Positions 45,301 through 53,764 of a DNA stretch of 64,000 bases are shown piece by piece. The stretch lies in assembly GCA_016271365.2 (NCBI GenBank), contig CM028131.1, forward strand, positions 168,334,501-168,398,500, written 5' to 3'. The first letter of the stretch is position 1. Each line of letters begins with the position of its first letter. This stretch comes from Neoceratodus forsteri (Eukaryota; Chordata; Ceratodontiformes; Ceratodontidae). Under the pieces are notes generated by a model. The model was not told the origin of the DNA and did not search any database. It worked only from the letters and a program-made list of their open reading frames with translations. The translations under genes were made by a program, and so were the position numbers.

Positions 45301-46059
45301 CTAAAAACAAGGCGAAGTGAGGTGAAGTACATTGTTTTCAATGTACTTCGCCTTAAGAATTGGTGGAGTAGTGGTTTGGGAAGGTGGAGTAATGCTAAAT
45401 CATTGCTTTCAATGAATTTTGCGTTACCCATTATAATGCTAAGTACTCCGCTTCACGTTGCGGAGCACTCTGTGAATTTACTATCACTCTGTGAATCACT
45501 TCACGGAGTGAATTGGGACCACTTTGCCCATCTCAACTGGTGAGGAGAAAACATTGCCACTTGCTAGTGTTCTTCTAGACTGGGGTAAAACAAGGGGAAC
45601 TGTGCAACAGGTGGCTGTGGCCAAAACTTTAGCAGTTGACATCATCCTTGGCAACAATCTCAAACAGGCGATGGTGTGTGCAGTTACCCGTAGCCAAGTG
45701 GCAAGGGAAAATTTTAGTTCCCTAGTCCCCATAGAAGCCACTGTGGAAACGACTGGGAGGCTGGATCCACAGCCTGTGTCTCCTGATATGGAGACTAACG
45801 AAAAGGGGGTAGAAATTTCCCCAGTAGCAGTTAACCAAACAGCTATGGAGGGTTACTCCAAAGAAGGAGGGGTGACCCATTGTCAGAGGGTTAGGGATGA
45901 TAATGATATGGAGTGCCCTGACACTAGAGCTAGGGACCCTAGTTTAGATACTGTCGGGGACCTGTCCCATGCCTTTGGAATGTGTAAGGCATTTGCAGCT
46001 ACTCAGAAAAGTGACCCTAGTCTAGAGAAGCTGAGGACTTAGCCAGACTCTGATGGAGC

Positions 46060-47300
46060 ACAGGGAGGTGACTGAAAACATGAAGTTTATTGGGAAAATA
46101 GACTGATGTATACTCAGGATGCTAAGACAGAGGGAGGGATGATAGGCAGGCAGCTTATCATTCCCAGGTGTACCGTGAGCAGTTGCTCAAGATTGCACAC
46201 AATATTCCCTTGTCTCATCATCTGGGAATCATCTGCACTATGCAGCAGTTGGCCCAGAATTTCTATTGACCCAACTTCACCCACCAGGTGAAGGAGTATT
46301 GCAGGTCTTGTCACCAGTGCCAACAAATAGGGAAGGCGGGTAATAAAACCCAAGCTACCCTAATTCCATTGCCCATAGTAGAGGAGCCATTCTAGAAAGT
46401 GGGAATGGATTTTGTGGGGCCTTTAAATACCCCCAGCTTCTCCGGAAAGTGGTTCATCCTGACTGTGGTGGATTATACCACCTGGTATCCAGAGGCAGTC
46501 ACCCTATCCACACTGAGGACAGACAAAGTGACCAATGCCTTACTTGGGATTTTCTCCCATGTTGGGTTTCCACAGTAGGTTATCCCTGATCAAGGGGTTT
46601 CCTTCATGTCAGACCTGATGAAATGTTTGTGGGAGAAGTGTGGGGTGGTGCAGAGGCACATGACACAGTATCACCCTCAAGCCAATTGGCTTGTAAAAAG
46701 ATTTATTGGTACCCTGAAGTCAATGCTCCAAGCGTTTGCTGAACAGCATGGGAGGGACTGGGAGAAATACCTTCCCCACCTGTTGTTTGCATACAAGGAG
46801 GTGCCCCAAGAGTCAACAGGGTTTTCCCCCTTCAAGCTCTTATATGGACACCGGGTACGTGGGCCCCTAAACTTGATCCAGGATGTCTGGGAAGGCAAGC
46901 ATGCCACCCAAGGAACTCCCATAGTGGATTATGTCCTTAGGTTTATGTAAAGGTTGAAGGAGCTTATGGGACAGCCCAGAATAACCTGGCAGCTGCCCAA
47001 CAGAAACAAAAAGTGTGGTACGACTGCAAAGCCAGAGCTCACTCATACACGGTGGGTCAGGAAGTCATGGTCCTTATCCTGGTCTGGAAAGACAAGCTGT
47101 AAGCTGAGTAGACAGGACCATACAAAGTAGTCAGGAAAGTAAATTACATGAATTATATCATAGAATTACCTGACAGAAGACATACAGAAAGAATGCACCA
47201 TGTCAACATGATGAAGCCATATGCTAATAGGGCTGACATGGTGTTTGCAGTGTGTAGTCCTTGGGAGGGGATGGATGAAGGAGACCCTCTTCTGGACTTG
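46060..47300 (+). pseudogene. Gmr1 integrase
   Basis: Integrase joins the retrotransposon DNA to the genome. The zinc-binding start reads HNIPLSSHLG and CRSCHQCQQIGKA (about 46198-46340). The core has GMDFVGPLNTP with the first Asp, VDYTTWYPEAV, IPDQGVSF with the second Asp, and QYHPQANWLVKRFIGTL (about 46669-46719). The usual third catalytic Glu, in a VERF motif, is Lys here. LPHLLFAYKEVPQESTGFSP follows, and a tail with HVNMMKPYANRADMV. In-frame stops lie near 46269, 46393 and 46576. It precedes RT, the reverse of common gypsy order. Confidence 0.85.
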
Positions 47301-47327
47301 CTGGAATAAAGCAAGTGGAAGTCCTCT

Positions 47328-48521
47328 GTGGAGGCAGTTAAATTGTCACCCCAGCTGGCCCCGGACAAGATCCAGGAAGTAAGGGAGATTTTAGCAGACT
47401 TTGCCCCACCATTTAGTGCCAAGCCTGGACTAACCCCTTTAGTGATGCATGATGTAGAGACAGGGACACAGACGCCCATACAGCAGACAGCAGATCGGGT
47501 GTCAGGGGCTGTCCAAAAGGACATTACGAGGGAGGTGGAGGAAATGCTAGATTTAGGGGTAATCCAGAAATCCCACAGGGCCTGGGCCTTACTTATAGTC
47601 CTTGTTCCCAAGCCAGATGGCTCTACTCATTTCTGTGTGGACTGTTGTGGACTGAATGCAGTCACGAAGTCAGATGCCCACCCAATGCCCCGGATGGATG
47701 AACTCCTGGACAAGTTGGGATGGGCGACCTACCTTACAACTACTGACCTGAAAAAGGGGTACTGGCAGGTAGAGTTAACTGACACAGCAAGGGAGAGGTC
47801 AGCCTTCATCACTCTGATAGGCTTGTTTGAATTTAAAGTAATGTCTTTCGGAATGAAGAACGCCCCGGCCACTTTCCAAAGGTTGGTGAACCAGGTGTTA
47901 AATGGTGCTGAGGAGTATGCCATGGTGTACCTGGATGACATTGCCATCTTTAGTGCCAGCTGGGAGGAACATCTGTTCCACCTTAGGGGAGTGCTGGGCA
48001 GGATACAGAGAGCCAGGCTCACTGTCAAAGCTGAGAAGTGCCAGGTGGCCATGGCTGAAGAGGCATACCTAGGGCACGTTTCAGGCCAGGGACAGCTCCA
48101 TCCTAATGAAGTAAAAATAGAGGCAATCAAGGCATGGCCCAGACCAGAAATGCAGAAACAGGTCAGGAGTTTTCTAGGGACAGCAGGGTACTATAGGAAA
48201 TTTGTACCCAACTTCAGTGCCCTAGCTGCTCCCCTATCTGACCTGATAAAGAAAAAGAAGCCTAAGAAAATTACCTGGGAACCAGCCTATGAAAAGGCCT
48301 TTACCAGACAGAAGGAGGCACTGAGCAGTGCTCCTGTATTGACAAGGCCTGACTATAGCAGATCCTTTATAGTCCAGACTGATGCCTCAGAAGTGGGTAT
48401 TGGGGCAGTACTGAGTCAGACATCCAACCAAGGGAAAGATCACCCCATAGTGTACCTGAGTAAAAAGTTATTTCCCAGGGAGCAGGCTTACTCTACTGTG
48501 GAAAAAAGTGTCTTGCCGTAG
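47328..48521 (+). CDS. Gmr1 reverse transcriptase
   Basis: The polymerase copies element RNA into DNA. The frame is open for 397 codons, though its Met start is only the first in frame; a TAA at about 47308 cuts it from integrase. Motifs in order are EEMLDLGVIQKSHRAWA, VLVPKPDGSTHFCVDC (where active copies have FCVDYR), TTTDLKKGYWQVEL, FGMKNAPATFQRLVNQVL and the intact catalytic YLDDIAIF. RTSFLGTAGYYRKF-type sequence follows, then the start of RNase H (IVQTDASEVGIGAVLSQ). The frame ends at a TAG because of one extra A in a run near 48500; RNase H continues in the next frame. It is the best-kept gene of the element. Confidence 0.9.
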   Translation: MEAVKLSPQLAPDKIQEVREILADFAPPFSAKPGLTPLVMHDVETGTQTPIQQTADRVSGAVQKDITREVEEMLDLGVIQKSHRAWALLIVLVPKPDGSTHFCVDCCGLNAVTKSDAHPMPRMDELLDKLGWATYLTTTDLKKGYWQVELTDTARERSAFITLIGLFEFKVMSFGMKNAPATFQRLVNQVLNGAEEYAMVYLDDIAIFSASWEEHLFHLRGVLGRIQRARLTVKAEKCQVAMAEEAYLGHVSGQGQLHPNEVKIEAIKAWPRPEMQKQVRSFLGTAGYYRKFVPNFSALAAPLSDLIKKKKPKKITWEPAYEKAFTRQKEALSSAPVLTRPDYSRSFIVQTDASEVGIGAVLSQTSNQGKDHPIVYLSKKLFPREQAYSTVEKSVLP

Positions 48522-48739
48522 TGTGGGCCCTAAACAAGTTAAAGCCATACTTATATGGGCAGCATTTTGAGATACAAACTGACCACAACCCCCTGGTTTG
48601 GCTGACACAAATGGGAAAAACTAATGGTAGACTAATAAGATGGAGTCTTGCCTTGCAAGGGTATGACATGACAATCTTACATAGGGCTGGAGCAAGCAAT
48701 CAGAATGCAGATGGTTTGTCGCGTCAATATGAGAAGTGA
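48500..48739 (+). pseudogene. Gmr1 RNase H end
   Basis: It continues RT after a one-base shift. It shows CLAVVWALNKLKPYLYGQ, FEIQTDHNPLVWL, WSLALQGYDM and GASNQNADGLSR, the standard RNase H tail motifs including the DHNPL segment. It ends at TGA 48737. The 3' LTR starts 66 bp later after a purine-rich tract. Confidence 0.88.
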
Positions 48740-48805
48740 ACTGACTTAGTGAGCTCATCCCATGCAGGAGACACAGCCCCCAAATTCAGTCAAGGTGGGG
48801 AGGAC

Positions 48806-50562
48806 TGTGATGCTTGGCCAGCTGGTTATGATTATTGTATGATATTGGTATTGTAAATAAATGGTCAGTGTATGAACTGTCAGTCTGTGAGATTTGGCCC
48901 TTTAAATTACAAGGTGTCAGCAGCTGAAAACACAGTATGTAATTAAAACTGATAAGGGAACCAGTTAATTAACTACCTTCCTTCCAGTGGGCATTTTACT
49001 AACTTTTATGACATGCTCAGGCTTTTGTTGTGGAAACAAAATCTAAAGTTTATGATGTCAGGAAAGAAAGGGAAATTTGACTGTTCCTATCAAGTTTAAC
49101 ACCTAAATAACAACTGCTGAGATTGCTAAGTTCAAAGGAAAAATGGTTAATTAAGGAGTTATATATAGGAAATGTCTTTTTTCTTCTGATGTCACATTAT
49201 TTAACATACCTCCTGGTAGGAAATCTTGTTTGTAATTTAATATTCTAAAAGGAGGAGCTAGATGACTCACAGAAGGGGTGTGGAAACACAGAGTTTAAAC
49301 TGATACTTGTGTCTGAAATGTAGGTCATATTATTTTGGGACTCTGAGAGAAAAACAGCTCTCTGATCTAACTAAAAGCACTTCCACAGGTAATACCTTAG
49401 GTAGCAAAAATCTAAATGTATTGTGGTTGGAGTTTTGCTTTGTAATTTTCTCTAGTTATGTTATGTGATTCTGAGCTCTTTGATATATTGTTCTGTGTTT
49501 ATATTTTTTTCATATTTTTATCATCTTTTAGTAAAGAACCTTTTCTTTGAAAGACTGCCTGGGTGTCTGTCAGTTCTTTTTGCATGTGACGTATAGGTGG
49601 ACGTATATGTGGTATAGGTCTGACAACTGTTCAACAGCTTGATGGTGTTACTAAGCTTGATAAAAGGTAAGACTATACCTAAGGTCTCTGATAGAGTTTT
49701 AAGGGTTCATTTTGGATACCTGGTTAGGTGCCCTTGGGCGAAAGATATAGTGCATCCCCCCTGAAGAGAATATTATCTGAGCCAGTACATTTGGGTACAC
49801 TAGCATAAGGATAACAGTTTGAATCCCCCAGAACTTGAGATTAAAGGTGATTCAGACCTGCTGGCCCGGTGGCGCTGAGGGTTGAGGCGTTGGACACCAC
49901 ACCTCATGCCACGCCAGCAACCTCGGTTCAGGAGCAAGCCTGGGCCACTGGGGGTCAGCAGGGGAGGGAGAGGATTGAGCATCCAGAAGACAGAAGACAG
50001 CTCTCCTCTCCCGGGAGGGACAGGGGTCCCTGTACGGTGCTCGGCTGCTCTCTGGCAGAAGCCCAAGACACAGCAAGCGCTAAAGAGCAGAAGGAGGAGT
50101 GGGGGAGTGGCAGACATTGGAATCAACACCTTGTCATCAGGGCACCAGCCACTTCCCAGAAAAAGGGGAAAAATGCCTCTTGGCTCCAGCGGAGATGGAG
50201 CACCGGAGCTTGACCCCGATTTGCAGCCGCTCTCCTGGTACCCTTCTGACTGATGCTTCTGAATTGTTGGGGTGTTGGGGCCCACCTCGTCCCCACCTGG
50301 GGGGAAAACCAAGGCTACTTAGGTTACGGAGTACTGTCCACATAGGAGCAGACCACAGGGGGATGACTCCTTGGTGCTCCCATGGAGACCAGAGCCAAGG
50401 GGGAGAAGGGGGAATAAATAAGAAAATAACAAAAAAAAAAAAGGTGATTCAGACCCAAAAGCAGACAGGAGGGTTACCCTGTCTGTTACCTCTTCACACT
50501 ATTGTGCTCTGAGGTTGGCACTGTGGGAGCAGAGGCCTGACCTGCAGAATGTGTTTGTGACA
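48806..50562 (+). repeat. Gmr1 3' LTR, interrupted by a SINE
   Basis: It is 1757 bp, or about 1.16 kb without the SINE at 49859-50439. It matches the 5' LTR with scattered substitutions and a few small length differences. It begins TGTGATGCTTGGCCAGC and ends GTGTTTGTGACA. Confidence 0.9.
49859..50439 (+). mobile_element. tRNA-type SINE with poly(A) in the 3' LTR
   Basis: A 581-bp GC-rich insert flanked by a perfect 16-bp duplication, AAAGGTGATTCAGACC, at 49843-49858 and 50440-50455. The 5' end (GGCCCGGTGGCGCTGAGGGTT, about 49863) resembles a tRNA-like A box region, and GGTTCAGGAGCAAG near 49924 could be the B box, though it fits only in part. The body has no coding motif. It ends in an AATAAATAAGAAAATAAC-type stretch and an A-run. 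A poly(A) tail with a long duplication implies mobilisation by an L1-type LINE, unlike the other two SINEs here. Confidence 0.75.
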
Positions 50563-51232
50563 CTCGTCTCCTCTCTCAACGTCTCAGTGGGCCACATGCC
50601 TGGATTGAAGCCAGACTGAATTTGAGAGGGAAAGGTAAGGGATCTTGACAGGCATACCTATCACACCTTTTTATACAAACACTTAGGAAAGATGATAGAC
50701 TTAAAGTGTGCATTATGGAATGTTCTAGGGGTAAATCACCCTTTTAAGAAAAAGAAAATCTAGGCCAAGGTCATAAATCTCAAATATGATATAGCAATAA
50801 TAACCCAAATACAGGAGACTCACCTTCTTAAAACAGATGCAGCTAAACTGAGGAGGAAGTGGGAAGGTACAGAAATTTCCAGCTGTTTTTCTACAAAGAA
50901 AAGAAGAGTATCTATCCTCATTAAGTGGGGCTCCTCATTCCAGGTGCAAGTTAATGAATCTGATAAGGAGGGCAGGTGAGTATTGATCAAAGGAAAGATG
51001 CACCACTGGGATATAGTACTGCTTAGCATTTATGCCTCTAATGAAGACAATTCAGAATTTTTCCACACCCTGGCACAAAAGGTAATTGACAATGCAGCCT
51101 GAGGGGATTATTCTGACTGATGGTGATTTCAGTTTAGCATACAGCTCACTATTGAATAGGACCCCAAAGGAACAAGGGCTTCCAGCCAATGGCAGGGTGA
51201 GGCAGGTCATTCAAAAGCTATGTGCAGATATA

Positions 51233-51395
51233 CAGTAGTAGCAACAGACATTGCCGGCTATTTCCAGATATTTTGCCAAATTTCTAAAGAGTTTCTTTCT
51301 GCTGCCCTACTGTGGAAATGGAGAAAGCATAAGATATTTCTGGAAATATCACAGCAATTTGGGGAAATAGCTGGCAGTGTCTGTGGCTGCTACTG
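51233..51395. mobile_element. Mariner-type MITE in the L1 endonuclease
   Basis: The inserted 163 bp begin CAGTAGTAGCAACAGACATT and, reverse-complemented, the other end begins CAGTAGCAGCCACAGACACT. The inverted arms extend about 30 bp or more (GCTATTTCC is also shared). TA lies on each side (51231-51232 and 51396-51397). It has no coding capacity. TA duplication and CAGT-type ends fit Tc1/mariner elements. Confidence 0.8.
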
Positions 51396-52461
51396 TACTA
51401 TAGCTCTTCAAGACATATGGTGGGTGCTCCATACTGGATTACACTACCAGTCCCAGTATTCACCTTCAAAAGCAGTTTGTACTATTTCCTCCTGAGTACA
51501 AATGCCATGGCAGAGGTTTTAAGAATGGAGAGATCCACCCTGTAATAGTGTCAGACCATGTGCTGGTATCTATAAACCTGGTTCTTTCTAACATAGCAGA
51601 CAAAATGCCACAGTGGAGAATCAGTCCTCTGATGCTGTAGTCAGAGGAGTTTGTGACTTGGCTCGATAGAGAAATGAAAATGTACATTGATAGCAACAGA
51701 CAGCCTGAGCTAACTGAGTAAACACTGGGGGAGGCATTCAAGGCCTTTATAAGGGCTAAATAATTAGCTCTTTGGCAAAGCTAAATTAAGAGTGTAATGT
51801 GGAGGCAGCATCTCTCTGACAGCAATTAGGAGATGCTGAGAAGACACTACATCAACCCCAGGGACCTGGAGGATGCAGCAGCAACTGTAACACAGTAAAA
51901 ATATAAACTGAATATGATCATACTCCAGCAGGCAGAGAAATCACTATTCTTCCTAAAACAACATTATTGGGAGGATGGGGATAGAGCCTCGAAACTTCTG
52001 ACACACCAGGTCAAAAAGAGAGCTGTGGAAACCCACATCTCTGGCGTTATGCACCAGCACAGGTCTGATGGTAACTGATCACAAGCAGATAAATAATATT
52101 TACCTAGTATTCTGTGAAACATTATATACAGGGAGACCCAGACCTTCAGATAACACCACCAGGAAATGTTTAAATGGACTGGACATGCATTGCATCTCAG
52201 AGAAAGTAAGGCAGGACCTGGAGTCCCCTATTAGGTTAATGGAGGTTAAGGGGGCAATACATACTTTGGCTAAAGGTAAGACATCAGGCACAGATGGCAT
52301 TAGTGCAGGTTTTTTCCAAACATTGTCCCAGGAACTGGCACCTCACCTGCACTAACTCTTCCAGGAAGTGGCCAGATGGGGCACCTCCCACCTTCCATGC
52401 AGGAGGCTACCATCACAGTTCTACCAAAACCATATAAAGATTCAATTGTTTATTCAAAGTA

Positions 52462-52936
52462 CAGTACAAGTCACATTAAACTGTTCCCTCAACTCACTGG
52501 TGTAGCATTGTTCAATGAGTTTTCTAATCTGTGCAGTGTTTAATTCAATGAATTAGTAAAAGGTTAGTATTGGTTTACATCTAGCTGTTTTATATTATAA
52601 GCTTTATTTTCAGCTGAGTGCTTATGAGTTTCATTTCAGAAGGCAGACTAAACAACTCCTAAGGAATGCTGTAATATTTATAAACAATGCTCTTAAGGAA
52701 TGCTGTGATATTTACAAACAACGCTCTTAAGGAATGCTGTGATATTTATAAACAGTGCCATGAAACTGCAACTACTGCTATTTCACTAAACAGTTACAAG
52801 TGAGTTGAATAGGCAGTGAAGGATGGTTGGAAAATAGTTGAAAGCTTCAACAGTTCAAGTTGCCACTGCAGTAGCATCACAAAAAAAAAATACTACACCA
52901 GTGAGTTGATGGAACAGTTTAATGTGACTTGTGCTG
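52462..52936. mobile_element. Mariner-type MITE in the L1 reverse transcriptase
   Basis: A 475-bp insert with arms of about 44 bp: CAGTACAAGTCACATTAAAC at the left and CAGCACAAGTCACATTAAAC at the right (reverse-complemented), each followed by TGTTCC, TCAACTCACTGGTGTAG. It is flanked by TA at 52460-52461 and 52937-52938. Removing the insert with one TA restores the L1 frame. It is unrelated in sequence to the MITE at 51233. Confidence 0.88.
52661..52757 (+). repeat. 34-bp tandem repeat inside the MITE
   Basis: Three units of AAGGAATGCTGTRATATTTA followed by YAAACARYGCTCTT start at 52661, 52695 and 52729; the last is slightly short. Confidence 0.9.
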
Positions 52937-53389
52937 TATAGACCCATATCCCTGATAAATGTTCTTACAAAAATACTTGATACACACCACGAAAAGGTCC
53001 TCTCACATACTATCCATCCTTCCCCAAAGGGAAAGGCAAAGCTTTAACTACATCAGCTCACTAGCTGATCTGATTGTGGCAATGCAGAAAAGGCAAATCA
53101 TGGCTGCTTTTGTTGCTATAGATGCAGAAAAAACCTTCTACTTGGTGTACTGAGATTATCTCTTTGAGGACATGATTCATGATAGGATTTGCCTACAATA
53201 TACTTCCTCAGTCGAAAGGCTATATTCAGTACCGACTGCTTTAGTTCTGACCAATTGCATGCTATCATCCAAATTTCCACTGCACCAAGGCACAAGGCAA
53301 GGGTGCACACTCTCAGCATTGCTCTTTGTATTAGCTATGGAATCAAAAATATAAAAAGCTGCTCTGCATAAACAGTTTGTGCCAGGTTA

Positions 53390-53690
53390 ACGTTTACAGT
53401 ACAGCAGCAAAAAGAAACTGGTACCAAGCAACAGGATATGCAAATAGAAAAGCAGCTTTATTTGATTCAAAAAAGTGCAGTACAGTGCTTTCAAGTGAAA
53501 AAGAGTCAGTCCTACATTGCTGGACACTGGTGGTGTGTAACAGACAACCACCAAGTTGGCAACCCAATCAGTTTTACTAGATGCTTTGTCAAGGTTACCG
53601 AAAACAGGAGAGTAGTATCCATATAAACTAATATAAATAAGCTTAATCTGGTTCAATTTCAGTTGGTTACCATCTGTACCCCCCCCCCCA
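53390..53690. other. Unassigned insert or continuation after the L1 ORF2
   Basis: The L1-type frame ends abruptly near 53365. The following 300 bp contain several GTACAGTAC-like pieces (near 53397 and 53482) but no defined ends. It may be another small DNA element. Confidence 0.35.
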
Positions 53691-53760
53691 ACCCCAGGTC
53701 GCCCCTGAAAAAGGGACTTCTAGTCTCAGTGGGCCTACCTAGTCAACAAAATTCAATAAA
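53690..53760 (+). mobile_element. Possible L2-like LINE 3' tail
   Basis: The sequence CCCTGAAAAAGGGACTTCTA, then GTCTCAGTGGGCCTACCTAG, resembles the fish L2-type 3' end (a weak stem-loop, then CCTGGTTAAATAAA-like sequence). It ends CAATAAATATATAAAC. It is short, and the assignment is tentative. Confidence 0.45.
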
Positions 53761-53764
53761 TATA

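Larger units (their letters stand above)
42184..45536 (+). mobile_element. hAT-type DNA transposon encoding a BED protein
   Basis: A 3353-bp element with a perfect 8-bp duplication, CTGGTGAG, at 42176-42183 and 45537-45544. Its ends are TAGAGATGCAGCAAATTT and, reverse-complemented, TTGAGATGGGCAAAGTGG. Sub-terminal regions on both sides (42200-42360 and 45300-45520) are dense in ACTTCAC, ACTCCGC and GCAAAG modules, which may be transposase-binding sites. Inside is a gene for a BED zinc-finger protein (42736-43626). I see no hAT catalytic or dimerisation domain, so the element probably depends on a partner. Confidence 0.85.
40780..46060 (+). pseudogene. Gmr1 protease and linker, split by two insertions
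   Basis: An aspartic protease that cuts the polyprotein. The active-site block reads GLRDTG at about 40834-40850. It breaks off at an L1-type fragment and resumes at 42085 with GASLTLVKGDLVEPG, then NTFVTVQGFTGE up to 42183. The hAT element follows, and the frame picks up at 45537 with EEKTLPLASVLLDWG and VDIILGNNL, then AVTRSQVARE. A linker to 46041 ends with FAATQKSDPSLEKL, which leads into integrase in such elements. Reading across both insertions gives a continuous protease pattern, so the breaks are due to insertion and not decay. Confidence 0.8.
36997..50562 (+). mobile_element. Gmr1-type Ty3/gypsy retrotransposon with four later insertions
   Basis: Two LTRs begin TGTGATGC and end TTTGTGACA. 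Between them lie gag, protease, integrase, reverse transcriptase and RNase H, in that order. Ordinary Ty3/gypsy elements have integrase last; integrase before RT inside a gypsy-type pol defines the Gmr1 group, first described from cod. A purine-rich tract (CAAGGTGGGGAGGA) precedes the 3' LTR. The flanks CTCAC (36992-36996) and CTCGT (50563-50567) could be a 5-bp duplication with two transitions. Of the 13.6 kb, about 6.2 kb is later insertions: a LINE (37388-38384), an L1-type fragment (about 40853-42081), a hAT element (42184-45536) and a SINE (49859-50439). Confidence 0.9.
50670..53365 (+). pseudogene. L1/Tx1-type LINE ORF2 (endonuclease and RT) with two MITEs
   Basis: ORF2 makes the endonuclease and reverse transcriptase. 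Endonuclease blocks at 50695-51130 include WNVLGVNHPFKKK, TQIQETHLLKTDAAKL, SCFSTKKRRVSILI and VLLSIYASNEDNSEFF. After the first MITE it continues with ALQDIWWVLHTGLHYQSQYS. RT begins with KGKTSGTDGISAGFFQTLSQ at about 52275-52330 and continues after the second MITE with RPISLINVLTKILD. Then come AFVAIDAEKTFYLVY (normally KAFD) and GTRQGCTLSALLFVLAMES at about 53290-53345. It stops before the catalytic YADD region. Many stops are present. Confidence 0.82.

Noticed and set aside
50099..50512. 137-codon frame in GC-rich DNA near 50 kb
   Set aside because: It lies within the SINE and runs out into the LTR; no coding pattern.
53390..53650. Third mariner-type MITE with GTACAGTAC pieces
   Set aside because: No inverted partner or TA-flanked boundary could be found.
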